From NCBI GenBank assembly GCA_905178155.1, contig CAJINV010000002.1, positions 2,574,226-2,638,225 on the forward strand: 64,000 bases of DNA. Reading direction: 5' to 3'. The translations under genes were made by a program, and so were the position numbers. The notes under the pieces were generated by a model, which was not told where the DNA came from, searched no databases, and was given only the letters and a program-made list of their open reading frames with translations. Shown here in pieces: positions 13,020 through 25,439 of the stretch. The DNA comes from Amoebophrya sp. A120 (lineage: Eukaryota > Sar > Dinophyceae > Syndiniales > Amoebophryaceae). The first letter of the stretch is position 1, and each line of letters starts with the position of its first letter.

Positions 13020-14290
13020 TAGCGCGGCAGCGGGGTCGTCGTTTCGCGTAAAGCCGTCGCCACCGGCAGCGAGGCAGGGCCTCCGGTCAGGGTCTTGGAG
13101 TCGCTCGCAGTGGCGCGCTTTCCCCCGCCAACGAGAGCACTACCCTGGGCGCGTGTCTCCTGCGAAACGGGGACGCGGAACGCCTTCGCAGGATGGAGCT
13201 CGGCGAATATCTTTTGAGCCTTACCGGGGCCGCATCCATAGCCCCCCGGGCCCTTTCCAAAGAATAGCAGGCGGCGGGCCCGCGGCCGCGCCCGTTCTTT
13301 CAGGGCGTAGCGCGCCCGGCAGCGCGCGCCTTCGGGGCGGCCGGCCGCAGTGTGGCGGGCCGTTCTACTGGGGCCAACTGGCTGAAAAACGAAGCAGGCG
13401 CCTGCCTTCGTGTGCGACGAGTTGGCCGGAGGGCTGGCGCGGAACGCCCCTCCCGGGCGTGGAGATTGTGGCCGGTCGGCGGATGGCGGCGCCGGCGGCG
13501 CGTCGCGGCCCCGACCGCCTTGGCCCCTTTGGGTTGCCGGCGGTTTTTGGGGTCAGTGGGACAGGGGGCGCGGCCCAGGTGCGGAAACTTCTCCGAAAGG
13601 GTCGGGAGCATTTCAACACTTGCGCGGCAACATTCCGACAAGCGGCGGCACTTCGGACCTGCGGCAGCGATTCGGGGCGGGGCGTATTAGTGAAAGGGGG
13701 CCCCCGCGGCAGTCGCGGGCGCCATTGCGGGGGCGCGCCTATTCGGCGGACGCCGCTCGGCCGACTGGGGCAGCAGCAGGGGGCGGCGAAAAAGGAGAAA
13801 GAGCTGCGAGATGAAGAGCCCGGGGCTGAGGATCTAGGCGGGCGCCCGCGAAAGGGGCCAAGGCGTGGAAGGATGAACCTGGGCCGCCCGGCTTCCTTTT
13901 GTGCTCCCAGCGCGCCGCGCTTCCCCCCCCCCGCAGGGGCCCGGGAGAGGGCGCCGCCTTGCGGCCCGCCGCCGGCCTTCCACCTATTTCGCGCGGCCCC
14001 CGCCCGCAAGGGCGCGCCCGATTCTCTCGGGCCGGCTGGCCCGGCGGCTTATATTGCGCCGCCCGCGACCCCGCCGCCCTGGTCTTGCGTGGCCCGCCGC
14101 GGTCCGCTAGCATATTGACACCCAGCCGGGGCGGCGTCCTCGGCGGCTGTCTTGCCGAGGGCCCCGGCCAACAGCTACCGCGCCGGGGCGGGCTTTTTTG
14201 GCCCTCGCCGGCGAGCGGAGCTACCGCCAGGCCAGTCGCTTCCCGTGCGCAGCCGGGGCCGCTGCCTGGCTGTGCTTTCTCTCTGTTACG
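13020..14290. other. GC-rich island of unknown nature
   Basis: Composition jumps sharply: the 60 bases from 13501 are 43 G/C and those from 13921 are 51 G/C, against about half elsewhere. It is rich in CpG and short GC palindromes. Several frames stay open on both strands, as expected of GC-rich DNA, but none gives a protein that looks real. No introners or repeats at its edges were seen. Confidence 0.5.
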
Positions 14291-14717
14291 TCCAATCAAG
14301 TAAGCGCACTACTACGCGCGACAAAGAGAGTCGCTGCACTGCGCTCGACACCTTCTTTGCAGGCCGTGGAGTAGCGGCAGTTGGGTTCTTCATGCTCGAT
14401 AGGGGATCCATCGCTCTCTTCATCAACATCCGAAGCGACTTCTGCACAATAACGGAGGCTGGGACATGTATTTGATGTGCAGGAGAAGTTGAAGAAGGTT
14501 CTATCCGATCGCAAATAGAACTTTACCTGTTTTAGTAGTAAGCCCCAACAACTCAGCATAAGCTCTACCACCACGAGAGCTACATAAAACAGACGCCACA
14601 AGAAGAAGTAAATTTCTGCTCTGCGCCACAAAAACCTATTGCAGTAGACAACGAAATCGGAATCCGCCACGTGACAGCATCACTCTTCATCACTACATTC
14701 AAATTTTCTTCACAACC
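14291..14717. other. Probable promoter/5' UTR region of G2
   Basis: Ordinary composition returns; no gene or recognisable element seen. Confidence 0.35.
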
Positions 14718-15786
14718 ATGGACCACCCGTCTCGCCGAGTGATGAACACCCACTCGTCTGCCCCGGCAGCGACCCGCGCCGCTCGGCTCCTCGCCACGGC
14801 CGCGAAGATTTCGACTGCAGGAATCGTGGTCTCCGCCAGCCGGGCTTCTCCTACTCCGTCCGATTCCCCCTCCTCTGCGTTGGAAGTTTCGCAGGGAGAA
14901 GTGGTCCAGGAGTACAACGGATCATCTCCGGAGCAAGTACAAACTGCAAACGCCGCAGCTGGTGGTCCCGAACATCTTCAGACCAAGCCGCTCTATTACA
15001 CGTCTGGAACTCTGAAAGGCCGCGAAGCCTATGACCACATGCTCTACTCTGACACGGACGAGTTTTTCGCGAACAATGAGCGCCTATGCATTGCAAATAT
15101 GTCATCTGGGTCTGGAAAACTGCAACTTGTGATGCGGATTCTGGATCTGGAACAGGCCAAAAATCTGTATTGCGTAGTCAGCAAAAGGTGCCCAATTTTT
15201 GTCTCTAGAAGAGGGCATTGGTCATGCGGAATAGGCATGGAGAAGCTGCCGCAGAGTTTGTCATGCTCTGTGTGCATTCCAGACGTTTTTGTAGATGTAA
15301 AAAATGCATGACAAATGTCTGACTTCTTCCAGACCCAGACATATTTGCATTTGATAGCGCCAAAACATCGACTACACAAGGAGTGGTCCTCGGCTTCCAC
15401 ACGGATCATACGGGAACAGCGCGTTTGCCAACACGTGGCTCACATCAACTTCCCCCATCAGCTACCTGCAGGGCCTGTGGCACCGGACCCTGTACGCAGG
15501 TGCTGGAACGTCGAACGCAAAACATGGCGACAACGAGGAGTCCTGCGGCCCGGAGGAGCTGGCTACAACCTCTCTGGCGAGCAAAAGTCCGGTGAAAGCA
15601 AATTTCGGAGTCGTGACAAAGTCGCCTTCCGGTGAACTCCTCCGAAAACAGGATGTCATGGAGGATCCGTTTTACACCCTGGCGGAGGCGTGCATGCGGG
15701 AGGGGAAAGAATCCTTCGCCTGCAAGAAAATGTACGGCTACAAGAAGGATGGGGACGTCTTCGAGGACGCGGCGCAGGTTTTGTAA
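14718..15786 (+). CDS. G2: unknown 263-residue protein
   Basis: The start ATG sits in a good eukaryotic context (CAACCATGG). Exons are 14718-15084 and 15362-15786, split by one family A introner; 792 coding bases including the stop. The N-terminus is Ala/Arg/Thr/Ser-rich with a mildly hydrophobic stretch (residues about 20-45) that could be an organelle-targeting or signal region; this is weak. The C-terminal half is mixed hydrophobic and charged with several Cys (SCGPEE, EACMREG, FACKKMYG). I recognise no family. It is the only gene here with a single intron. Confidence 0.65.
15085..15356. mobile_element. Introner, family A (G2)
   Basis: 272 bp, TATG...GATA. Exact flank repeat GCGCC; the only introner in G2. 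Confidence 0.87.
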
Positions 15787-16890
15787 AAAAAGGATGGATC
15801 ATGTGAACTGATCAGTTTCATCAATATCACATGGCGTACGTCATTTTTGCACTGTAAGTTCTACGAACTTTCGCGCTCACAGCAGCATTTACTCCCCAGC
15901 GTCTGTTGAAAGTTACTACGGAGAGCGAGTTTGCGCTTGTACCAATACACAGCTCATCGCATTTTTGTAAAAGAAATTCAAGCTATTTTCATTTTGGCGT
16001 TTTGCGCATAAGCATGTTTCTAATTTGATTTTGTAGCTCAAATTTTTCTTCTGGAATCCTCATACATTCCCATACTAGCAGTACCCCTGCGCCGCATTGC
16101 TTTTCGATTTTGCAGATACACACGAGGAAAGATCGTTCTTCAAATAGCAGTCCCCTTGCATGCAAGAGAGTTGTACAACGATATTAAAGTAGAGACCATC
16201 TTCATGAGAACAGCACAACCGCAAGCCCGGTACATGTTTCCCATTCCTTTGTCATGACATGCATCTTCAACAGCTCGGATTTAAGTACCACATCCACTGT
16301 GCAAGTTTAGAATTTTGAACACATCTCTTTCGCATGTTGATTAGTAGCTGCGAAGAAAGTGGTGGCTGCCTGTTGCTTTTTAAGTGGTTTTGCCACCGGT
16401 TTTGTCTCAACGTCGGTCAGAAAAAAACACGCTTCGGTACTACCAGCTGATTTGCAGTGGAGTAATTATGCACAAATACCACGACAGCCTTTCATTCTGA
16501 TTCCATCGGTCTTGCCTTTGCAAAAAAACCGTTTCGGTTTTGTCGTGCAGAATTCAAAAATCTGTTTCGTACAAATCGTTCTTGAAACAAGACTTCGGTC
16601 TGTACCAGTAGCTCGTCGTCCACGATGTGCCGTTTTGTCGTCCACCATGAATGTAAGCAGTCACAGAAAGGATGATGTGCATTTTAAATATTAGCATCCA
16701 GTCTATTACAACAAGAACTTACAGGTCTCTCCAACGCAAAAAGTCTCTCGACGATATTGCGAATTGCACTAGCGCTTGACAACAAGTCTATTGAAAGTTT
16801 AGGTGTAGCCCACCACATAAATTGTTTTTCCAATTCAAATATATTTAACGGCACAACTCAACAAACGATCACCATCACGCAAAAAAAAAA
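15787..16890. other. Spacer G2-G3
   Basis: AT-rich, no coding signal, no introner. A poly-A run lies directly before the G3 start codon. Confidence 0.5.
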
Positions 16891-19800
16891 ATGGCCCCCA
16901 CAAGTAAATCTTCCAAAAGCGGTCAATCCGCCCTCCCTTTCAATCTCCTCCAACGGAAGGACTCCATTTCCGACCTTCCGCAAGACCAGCTGAACGACCA
17001 GAACGCGATCGCTTTTCTCAAAGACCGCCTGGACGATGAGCTTGGGTGGGCGTTCCTCGGGAATCTCCGGGACAACCATTTACTGGTCCTGGATGAGCAG
17101 AACTGCGAGGAGGGGATCAAAATTCTCCTCGGGCAGGATGTCGACCATGTGGAGTTGCAGCAGCAAAATTTGAAGCAACTCGGAATTAATAAGCCGGGCG
17201 GGAACCAGGCTTTCTTGGCCAGAGCTACTCTCGGCGGGGAATTAGGCGCTCGGTCTCTCCGGAAGTTGACGGACAGTGATAACTGCTTTGTCTGTCTCGG
17301 AGATAGCAAACGCGTCATCGGCCACAGTTTGATCACAAATTTGCTGAAGAAGTCGGATGAATTTCAGCTCCAAACGGTTGTTTACGACAAAATCCTGAAA
17401 GAAAATTCCTTTTTGAAAAACCACCTCCGTCCGAGAATCCCGCTCGCCGATAAATTTCGCGTCGGGTGCTACATTCTGCGCGAGTTCGCGCAACTGCCGA
17501 ATTCCCGCATGGCGTTCCCCCACATGACGGAGCTGGTTTTTGACCACAACGACCACTGCCTCGGCTTGTTGATCGAACCGTCCCTCGGCCCGTGCCACAC
17601 AAAGCAGTGCACGGAATACCGGATCTTCGACGCGTTGTGTTTCCCGAACGACGGAAGATATGCGCCGACGCGAGCGAGTATCAAATGTAAAAATGTCTGG
17701 GTCTGGAAGGTTGCCAGGTTTGTCATGCATATTTTGCATGACTCAGGATGTCTGTAATGCATGATCTAGCATTACATATTTCTAGAGGCGCTCCTGATGC
17801 CTATCCCGCATGACAAATGCCCTCCCCGCGTAGCACAAACTGGGCGCCTCTTGCTGGTCATGCAATACAGATTTTTTTAGAGTCCAAAGTTAGCATCACA
17901 AGTTGCATTCTTCCAGACCCAGACATCTTTACATTTGATAGCGAGCATTCGGGACAGCTACGTGGATCAGGGGGGGATGACGGGGCAAGACGACAGTTCC
18001 AAATTCGGCAAAACGGAGGACATTATCGAGGACGTCGTCGGTTTACCCGGGTTCCAGATGGTGAAACCCGGAAATACGAAAAAAGCAAGCAAAGACGGCG
18101 AGGACCAGTCCAAACAGCAGCAAAAATTCACTTATGAAAACGAAACGAAGCAACCCTTCATCGACGCGAACATCACTTTCGCAAACCCATCGCTCCGCAA
18201 GGCGTTTGAAATGCTGGACGTGTCGGACAAAAACGTTGCGCAAATTGCGTCGATTCTCGCCGCAATCGCGATTTTGTCCAAAATCGAATTCACCAACCGC
18301 CAAGAATCCGCGGTCAATGCGCCGATCACGCCAGAGTCCGGGAAAGAACCGCACGACAATGAAGTTCCAACTTTGACGAAGTCGAGCCAACAGCGGGCCA
18401 AGGACGCGGCGAAATATCTGGGGGTGGAATCCGACGATTTGATCGCGTTTCTGACCATGACGAAGGTGAAAGTCCCGGAGGGGGTTTTGCAGCGGAATTC
18501 GATGTACAAAGGGGCGAATCCAGCAGCTGCAAATGCGGACGGTACAAGTAAAAATGTGAACAATCCGAACCAGACCGGTCGCTTCCTGGACGAAAACCGG
18601 TTTGCCACCGACATCGACCCGGCTAGTCTGGATTTAGCCGGGAAAACTTCACTGTCCTTTCTGAAACTGGAACTCCGGCGGTTTGTCCGGGTGTTGTACA
18701 ACCGTTTGTATTACCGGGTGATCCTCCGCTCGATCAACCGGGGTCTTTCCGACAAAATCGCGCCGATGTTCTTGGAGTTAGTCGAGCAGTTCGGGCAACA
18801 GAATTTGACGAGTGCTAATTCCAGCAATTTTCCGATCGACTCCCCGGCGATTATCCCGTGTCAAGCCCGACCGGGTTGTTTGATGCACGCCAGGGCTTTG
18901 GTCCGGAAGCAGATTGAGGAAGGGCAAATTTCGGACAACAGCAACTCTTTGCCCTTTTTAACCCAAAACTGCAAGTCGGTTGTGTCTGTCATCGATGGTC
19001 TCTCCGACGTTGTCGAACCTTTCGAATTGAATGATTCCTGGACGCAATTTTTCAAGAACTACGCGTTCGAGAAGTTCCAGGGTTTGTTCGAGGAAAACCT
19101 CGTGATGCAGCAAGCCTTGTACCGGAAAGAGGGGGTGAAACTCCACTTCTCCGGCGTGTCCGCCGATAATTCATCCTCTGCGGTGACAATGTCGAAGGAT
19201 AAGACTGGTCAACACCAACACGCCGGACACATTCTCGCGGATCTGGGCCCGAGTAAGGAGGAGCGGATTGGGTTGCTGGATAACATGAACCTGATCATCA
19301 ACATTCTCGACAACTTTCTCCACGAAAACTCCGAGAAGGGAAAGGAGCACCGGCAGACGGCGAGAACCGGGGGGAATTTGGATTCGAAATTTCACGAGGA
19401 GCTGATTTTAGAAACTAGCGGGTTGAACAGCAGCAATACGACCGAGGCGGGAGCCGCTGGCGGTGCTACTTCCAGTGCACAACCTACTACAACGTCGAAT
19501 AAAACCTTCCAGACTGTTGCCGCGAAGAAAAGATTGGATATTTCTTCGAAATCCAAATCTGGCGGGCGTGTGGTTTCCTTCCAACTCATCCACTACACGG
19601 AATCCCTATCAAGTGTAAAAATGTCTGGGTCTCTGGAAGAGGGCAAGACTTGTCTTGCAGGTTTTCCATGACCCATGAGGCCTGGCATGCCGATCCTGCA
19701 TGAGAAACTGCCTCTAAGAACCTGTGGCAAAAGTGGGAAACTTTTGGCGACCACGCAACACAGATTTTTGTATGATTTAGATTTACCATGACAAGTTGCA

Positions 19801-22800
19801 GCATGCCAGACCCAGACATATTTGCAATGGATAATCGCGCGTCGAGTACGACTTCACCAACTGGGTGTCGCGGAACGAACGGTCTATTTCGTTAAACGGG
19901 GAGAATTTGCTGAAGGGGTCGAGCTTACCGATGGTCCGGGTTGTGTTAGCTGGCGAGGATGCGGAATCTGTGTTGAAGATCGGTGCGAATAACGCGAATA
20001 ATTTGCGTGGTAAATTGTCGGAGGAGGAACAACAGCAAAACTACCCGACCTTGCACACCCGTTCGTTCGCATCGTGTTATCGGAAGAAAATCCAGGACAT
20101 GCTGAACACGATTGATACCTCTGTGGCCGGGAAAACGAAGTTCGTCCGGTGCTTGCGGATCAACAGCTTGGCGGGGAGTAAAGCGCTGCCGGATCAGGCG
20201 ACTTGGTCGAAGATTGTGGACAACAAATACTTGGCGCAACAACTCCTCGCGACGAAGTCGACCCATTTGTACCAATTACTGTCGCATGGGTTCGAATGGG
20301 TGTTACCGCATGAACCCTTATGCAATGCTTTCATGCAGGAGCTGATGCAGTTGAAAAAGAAGCAAAACTCTTCTTCCGGGCAGGCGAGATCCGGGTCGAA
20401 GAGCTCGAATCGGTCGTCTCTGTTGGAGATGAACGCTCTGGAGTACAAGCAGCGGTTTCTGCTCTTAAACACGGAAAACAACTCACCCCACCACGGACAC
20501 GTGCTGCATCAAATCGGAGCTTCGAACCGAGCGTCAGGCGGTTTGAATCTTGGTCAAGGATCTCGTGGTTCTACTGGCATCAACGATATACCGTCGGGTC
20601 AGCAGGCGTTCAGTTCGAACGTGTTGGAGTTTTTGGAATTGCTGTTGAACCTGGTGTTGAAACGGATTTTAAAAGACCACCGGAAGGAGTTTCTGAACAG
20701 TTTCGCGTCAGAATTCCCCGACGAATCCTCCTCCTCCGAAGAATCCGACGAGTCCACGGCGATTGACGATCCGACGGTGGCGAATCACCTCATGGTGAAC
20801 GCGCCGAGCCGGATCAAACCGATGAAGGACGTGATGGTCGGGAAATCGTTGTTGTTTTTACATGCTCGGCACAAACGGGTTTATTTGTTCTTACGTGAAT
20901 TACTGGAATTGGTTTTCAACGGGGATTTGCAAACCGCGAGGGTAAGACTCGGGTTGACGAAGGAGCAGATGGGGCAAGATTTGAGTGTGGTTCCGTCAGG
21001 GATTTTGGTGAAGAAAAAATCCAAATTATCCTCAGTAAAAACGTACCCACACCAGAGTTGTAATGCAAATCTGCATGCTGAAAATGTTTCTCATGCGGAG
21101 CCCCATGAGAAGCATTTTCCAATCGTGTTTTGCAACTTGTCATGCTCCAATCAGCATGGTATGCTAGATCTGTGATGCTGCCGAGCTAGCTCAAGCAGCA
21201 CTACACTACGAATCCAAATTTGTCATGCAAAACAGCCAAAGCTTGTGGATTTGTCTAGCTGATTCCCCAACTTGACTCTGGTGTGGGTACGTTTTTACTC
21301 AGGATACAAATCGACCTCGGTCTTGTTCAAGGACATGCCGAGTACATCGGGAGATTCTGGTGAGAAGAAGCGTGAATCTTCTTCGAAAAAGGACCGCAAA
21401 TCCCTGTCGGAAAAGGAAAAGAAACGGCAGCAGCAAATCGCGGACAGCTTGGAAGGGAAACAGGAACGGCAATCAGAAATGGAAAAGAAGAAAACCCCAG
21501 TCCTCGACGAGCCCCTTTCTGGTGTTTACAAGCGCCCGAAGAAAGAGGACTTGCTGGAGAAAATCCGCACTTCCCTCGACAACGGAGAAACACTCCTACC
21601 CGGTTCCGTATCAACTGCAACTATGTCTGGGTCCGGAAACTTGTGATGCATGTCAGTCAAAAATAAGCACACTGTAATGCACCGCCAAACATGACAGATT
21701 TCTCCGCAGCTCTGTGTTGCGTATTCGGCATGAGAAGCAGCCACTTTGCATGACACAAAAGAGGAGCTCTTCGTAGCGACGCAATACAGAGCTTAGTGTC
21801 AACATGCCAGACTAGCATGACAAATGTCGCATTCTTCCAGACCCAGACATATTTGCATTTCATATTCCGCGCACACTGACAACATGCCACGGGTCGATGT
21901 GGAGAAAGATTTCCAGCCTAAATTCAAACGGCCGCCGCTACAATTGCTGAAATCCGCGGTGAAGCAGGTGGTCGCGGCTAAATCGAGCAAATTGTCCAAG
22001 AAGAAGGAAAAGGGTATTGTCGTTGACCTATCCGACGGCATCCCTTTAAACGCCGTGCAGATCAAGGAAAACGTGCGGAAATCCATGGCGAGAGGCGATG
22101 TTTTGGATAAAAACGTGAGCCCGCAGCCGGAAGTTGCTGGGAATAACGTAGTGCCGAAGTTCTTGAAGGCGACGACCGAGGATAAAGAGGGGGTTGCGGC
22201 GCAAGTTCGCAAGTCGAGTTCTGGGGAGCGGAAGTTGATGGACAGAGCGGGCATGGGTGCGAATGTGAACACGAGTAACATGGTACAACTATCCGCCAGC
22301 ACTGTATGAAATGCAAATATGTCTGGGTCTGCAAGAGTGCAAGTTTGTCATGCTTGTCTGGCATGACTCTCAAATCTGTGATGCGTGAGCAGGAAAAGGG
22401 CCTCTTGCCTGTCATGCAAAAACGCAGCTTGTCATGCGAAAAACGAAACACACAGCAGCACGAAAAACTTGTCATGCTGGGCTGCATATTACAGTGCGCC
22501 CACCATTCGCAAATTAGCATTACAAGTTCTTATTTCCAGACCCAGACATTATATTTGCAATGCATACACTGCACCTCCTGCGAAGAAGAGATCCAGCACG
22601 ACATCCCCGCCGCCGCAGAGACGGGTCAGTAAGTCGGACGGGATCGTTCGCAGGATGAGCCAGGGTAGTACGACTGGGAAGCAAGAGAAAGAGCAAATTC
22701 CTGCGCAGCCAGCCGCGGAGACGCAGCGATTCTCTGCAGGTCGGAGGTTTGGGTTCACCGCGGGGTCTATCAAATGTAAAAATGTCTGGGTCTGGAAGGA

Positions 22801-24448
22801 TGCAAATTGTGATGCGGCCTTTGGATTCTACAAAAATCTGTATTGCGTGAGCAGCAAGAGGAGTTCAGTTTTTGCCACGCAGAGGGGGCATTTCTCATGC
22901 GGTATAGGCATCAGGAAGCGCTCACAAAATCTGTGATGCTGGGGCATGCATCACAGGCATCATGGATCATGCAAAATGAGCATGAGAAATCTCACAACCT
23001 TCCAGACCCAGACATTTTTACAGTTGATAGGGTCAAGGGGCGAGTCCGCGCAAGCAGCAAACGCGGTGGCGGCAAACGCTACGCAAGAAAGAGCTTCCAC
23101 CTCTAGTACCAGGAAGAGTAAGAAAACCGACGCCGATGTCATCACGCAGAGCTCTTCTTTAGATCACGCTTTGACGTTGAAGGAGCGGATGGCGATGTTC
23201 AACAAAGCTGCCCACGTGGAGAACCAGATTGTCAAAGCGCCCCGGTCGCCCAGCCCGACTTTGACGCGAAAAGCGCCGTCGGTGCCCGCGACTAGTAGTG
23301 CGGCGGTGGTGTCCAATGTGGCGGGAATAAATCCGCCAGAAGGGAGGAAGTCTCTGTCGCGGAAATCTGTGAAGAAGCAGGAACAACCTGTTGTTCCAGA
23401 ACCGATATGGATTGCAAAAATGTCTGGGTCTGGAAGAATGCAAGATTTGTCATGCATATTTCTCATGACCCACGATGCCTGTAATGCATGCCCCAGCGTC
23501 ACAGGTTTTTTGAGGGATTCTTGATGCCCATTCCGCATGACAAATGCCCTCTCCGCGTAGCAAAAATTAGACTCTGTTTGCTGCTCATGCAACACAAATT
23601 TTTTAGGCATCGAAACACAGCATCACAAGTTGCATTCTTCCAGACCCAGACATTTTTACAGTTGATATCCAGAACCGAATGACAACGACGACATTGAAAT
23701 CGTCGTGGACGGGTCTCCTCGAGAAGCTGCTGCTTCTATCAAATGCAAAAATGTCTGGGTCTGGAAGGATGCAAGGTTTGTCATGCACATTTTGCATGAC
23801 TCCTGATGTCTGCGATGAATGCCCTAGCATCACAGATCTTGTGAGGGCTTTCTGATGCCTATACCGCATGAGAAATGCCCTCTCGCCGTGGCCAAAACCA
23901 GACCTCTTTTGCTGTTCATGCAATACAGATTTTAGGATAATGCAGACGCAGCATCACAAGTTACATCCTTCCAGACCCAGACATTTTTACATTTGATAGC
24001 TTCCGCACCGGCACGAAAGAGCGCTTCACGAGGGCCCGAACAGCAAGACCAGCGAAAAATTTTCCGAAAATCGTCCACCGAGACCTTCGTGAGGGGTTCC
24101 GAATCAAAAGAAGCTGCTGTCATTGCTGCTGCAGCAAACTCGGCGAAGAAGACAACTGTGCCAGTAACCGCCTCTACCCTGCCCGATACAAACCTGCGAA
24201 AGTCCGTTCGCAGCAGCAGAACAGCTGCTGCTACCACGGCGCCGGTGATGCCCACAAAGATTTTAAAATCCGAGGGGAGCAGCCAAATTGCAGCCAGGGC
24301 TGCGGTAGCGGCAGCGAGAGGGCAAAATGTTTCTGCGAAGGGGAAGGGGAAGATGATGGGACCGCCGAAGGGGAAGGGAAAGGCCGTGAGAGCCGCGCCG
24401 CCACCGGTCGAGGATGATACTGGGTTCTTTGGCGGATTGTTTGGTTAA
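16891..24448 (+). CDS. G3: highly divergent myosin heavy chain with long basic tail
   Basis: Exons 16891-17678, 17946-19606, 19839-21026, 21312-21608, 21870-22304, 22572-22767, 23035-23405, 23679-23736, 24004-24448 sum to 5,439 bases (1,812 residues). Myosin head landmarks appear in order. A P-loop-like site (CLGDSKRVIGHS, about residue 134) replaces the GESGAGKT motif. FDHNDHCLGLLIE (about 217) resembles the FGKxIEI region, EYRIFDAL (about 242) resembles RNFHIFYQL, and ILAAIAILSKIEF (about 357) resembles LLAAILHLGNIEF. VIDGLSDV (about 609) stands at the switch II position (normally DIFGFE). FQGLFEENLVMQQ (about 637), HYTESRVEYDFTNW and KFVRCLRIN (about 916; normally FVRCIKPN) follow. The P-loop, switch I and switch II are degenerate, so ATPase activity is doubtful. 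The tail after about residue 1200 is Lys/Ser/Ala-rich and low-complexity. Confidence 0.75.
17679..17940. mobile_element. Introner, family A (G3)
   Basis: 262 bp, TATC...GATA. Exact flank repeat GCGAG. Interior runs opposite to the gene (CTCTTGC reads on +). Confidence 0.88.
19607..19833. mobile_element. Introner, family A (G3)
   Basis: 227 bp, TATC...GATA. Flanks ATCCC / ATCGC, one mismatch. Removal joins the conserved myosin segment HYTES to RVEYDFTNW. Confidence 0.87.
21027..21306. mobile_element. Introner, family B (G3)
   Basis: 280 bp, TATC...GATA. Exact flank repeat CAAAT. Arms ACGTACCCACACCAGAG and complement: both arms differ from the family core in matched positions. Interior nearly identical to the copy at 53158. 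Confidence 0.88.
21609..21864. mobile_element. Introner, family A (G3)
   Basis: 256 bp, TATC...CATA. Exact flank repeat TTCCG. Confidence 0.87.
22305..22566. mobile_element. Introner, family A (G3)
   Basis: 262 bp, TATG...CATA. Exact flank repeat CACTG. Interior is the same subtype as the copy at 7230. Confidence 0.87.
22768..23029. mobile_element. Introner, family A (G3)
   Basis: 262 bp, TATC...GATA. Exact flank repeat GGGTC. Interior reads on +. Confidence 0.88.
23406..23667. mobile_element. Introner, family A (G3), 11-bp flank repeat
   Basis: 262 bp, TATG...GATA. The direct repeat here is 11 bp (TCCAGAACCGA), not 5. Removing the element and 11 bases keeps the frame. Interior runs opposite to the gene. 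Confidence 0.85.
23737..23998. mobile_element. Introner, family A (G3)
   Basis: 262 bp, TATC...GATA. Exact flank repeat GCTTC. Interior runs opposite to the gene; only a 58-bp exon separates it from the preceding introner. Confidence 0.88.
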
Positions 24449-25439
24449 GTTTTTAGTCCGCATTTTTCGAGCGATTTGTTTTTTTTCTAAATTTCGAAAC
24501 AAGCGTGTGTACACGCATCCACTTGTACGAATCTCTGAAATACATGGTAGTTTCATTCGTTCTGTATTTTGCACTACCTTCTACGCATACATTATCCGAC
24601 GGTACATTCTTGTCCGTCGTTTCTCACACCGTACGTTTTGCGCGCAGCGCTTCCCAGCCTGTCGCCACGCTTTTATTTCATTCATAGCATAACATGGAAT
24701 CTCCTGAAATTAGTTGAGTGTCACACAACTTTTAATATTCGAGAAGTTTTCATCGACAGCTTATCAACGTAGCCCATTTTATTTACGAGTAGTCGTGTAT
24801 GGTCCCTCAGACTTCAAATCAAATTTTTGCGTTTACAGTACAACATACAAAGTAGTCAACTGATCTCATTGAACAATGCCGCGAACGCGATGGTGACGCA
24901 AGGACGAAAATGGTTTGAGGAAAGGATAACAAGCACAACGCGAGGACACTACTTTGTTCGTCTACTGAATTATCTTTTACTCCCGGAAAATAGTTGCCTA
25001 GCGCAAAAGCGAATCGCTCCTGCTGCCTGCGCGTGTGGATGGAAAAATCGTCATCGTCTTCGTCCTAAATGAAAATGCAAAGTCATTGTGCTCCACCTCG
25101 TCTTGTATCGTTGTGAGAGAGGACCCATGTAGTTGTACTCGTGTTTTGTATGAAAAGTTGAGTTGAGGTTTTGGCTTTCGTTTCTGGAGAGCTGACGTTG
25201 CAGGTGCGAAACAGAATAAGCGCGGACTTCTTCTTATCTGGAGAGCGAGAGGAAATCGTGATCGCTCTAATAAATTTCATCAAAGAGAACAAGTCGGGCT
25301 GCACACCACCACCATTGTTGTTCACGGAGAAAATGATAGGTACAGTATACGGAAGTAAAGAACTGTAAAATAGTGAATAGCGAGCAGACGACGGACTGCA
25401 ACCAAGTTTCTTCATTCGACGTCCAGGGTAAGTATCACC
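24449..25439. other. Spacer G3-G4
   Basis: AT-rich non-coding sequence; nothing recognised. Confidence 0.5.

Noticed and set aside
12838-14118. Long open frame through the GC-rich island
   Set aside because: Several frames on both strands stay open because stop codons are rare in GC-rich DNA. The translations are Arg/Pro/Gly/Ala noise with no start context, no intron pattern and no domain.
16359-16694. Small open frame in the G2-G3 spacer
   Set aside because: AT-rich, composition unlike the genes, and no introner in it although nearly every coding exon block here is invaded.
16923-17336. Antisense open frames opposite the myosin exons and other genes
   Set aside because: They mirror coding strands, carry no own signals and end at the introners; the sense strand explains the sequence.
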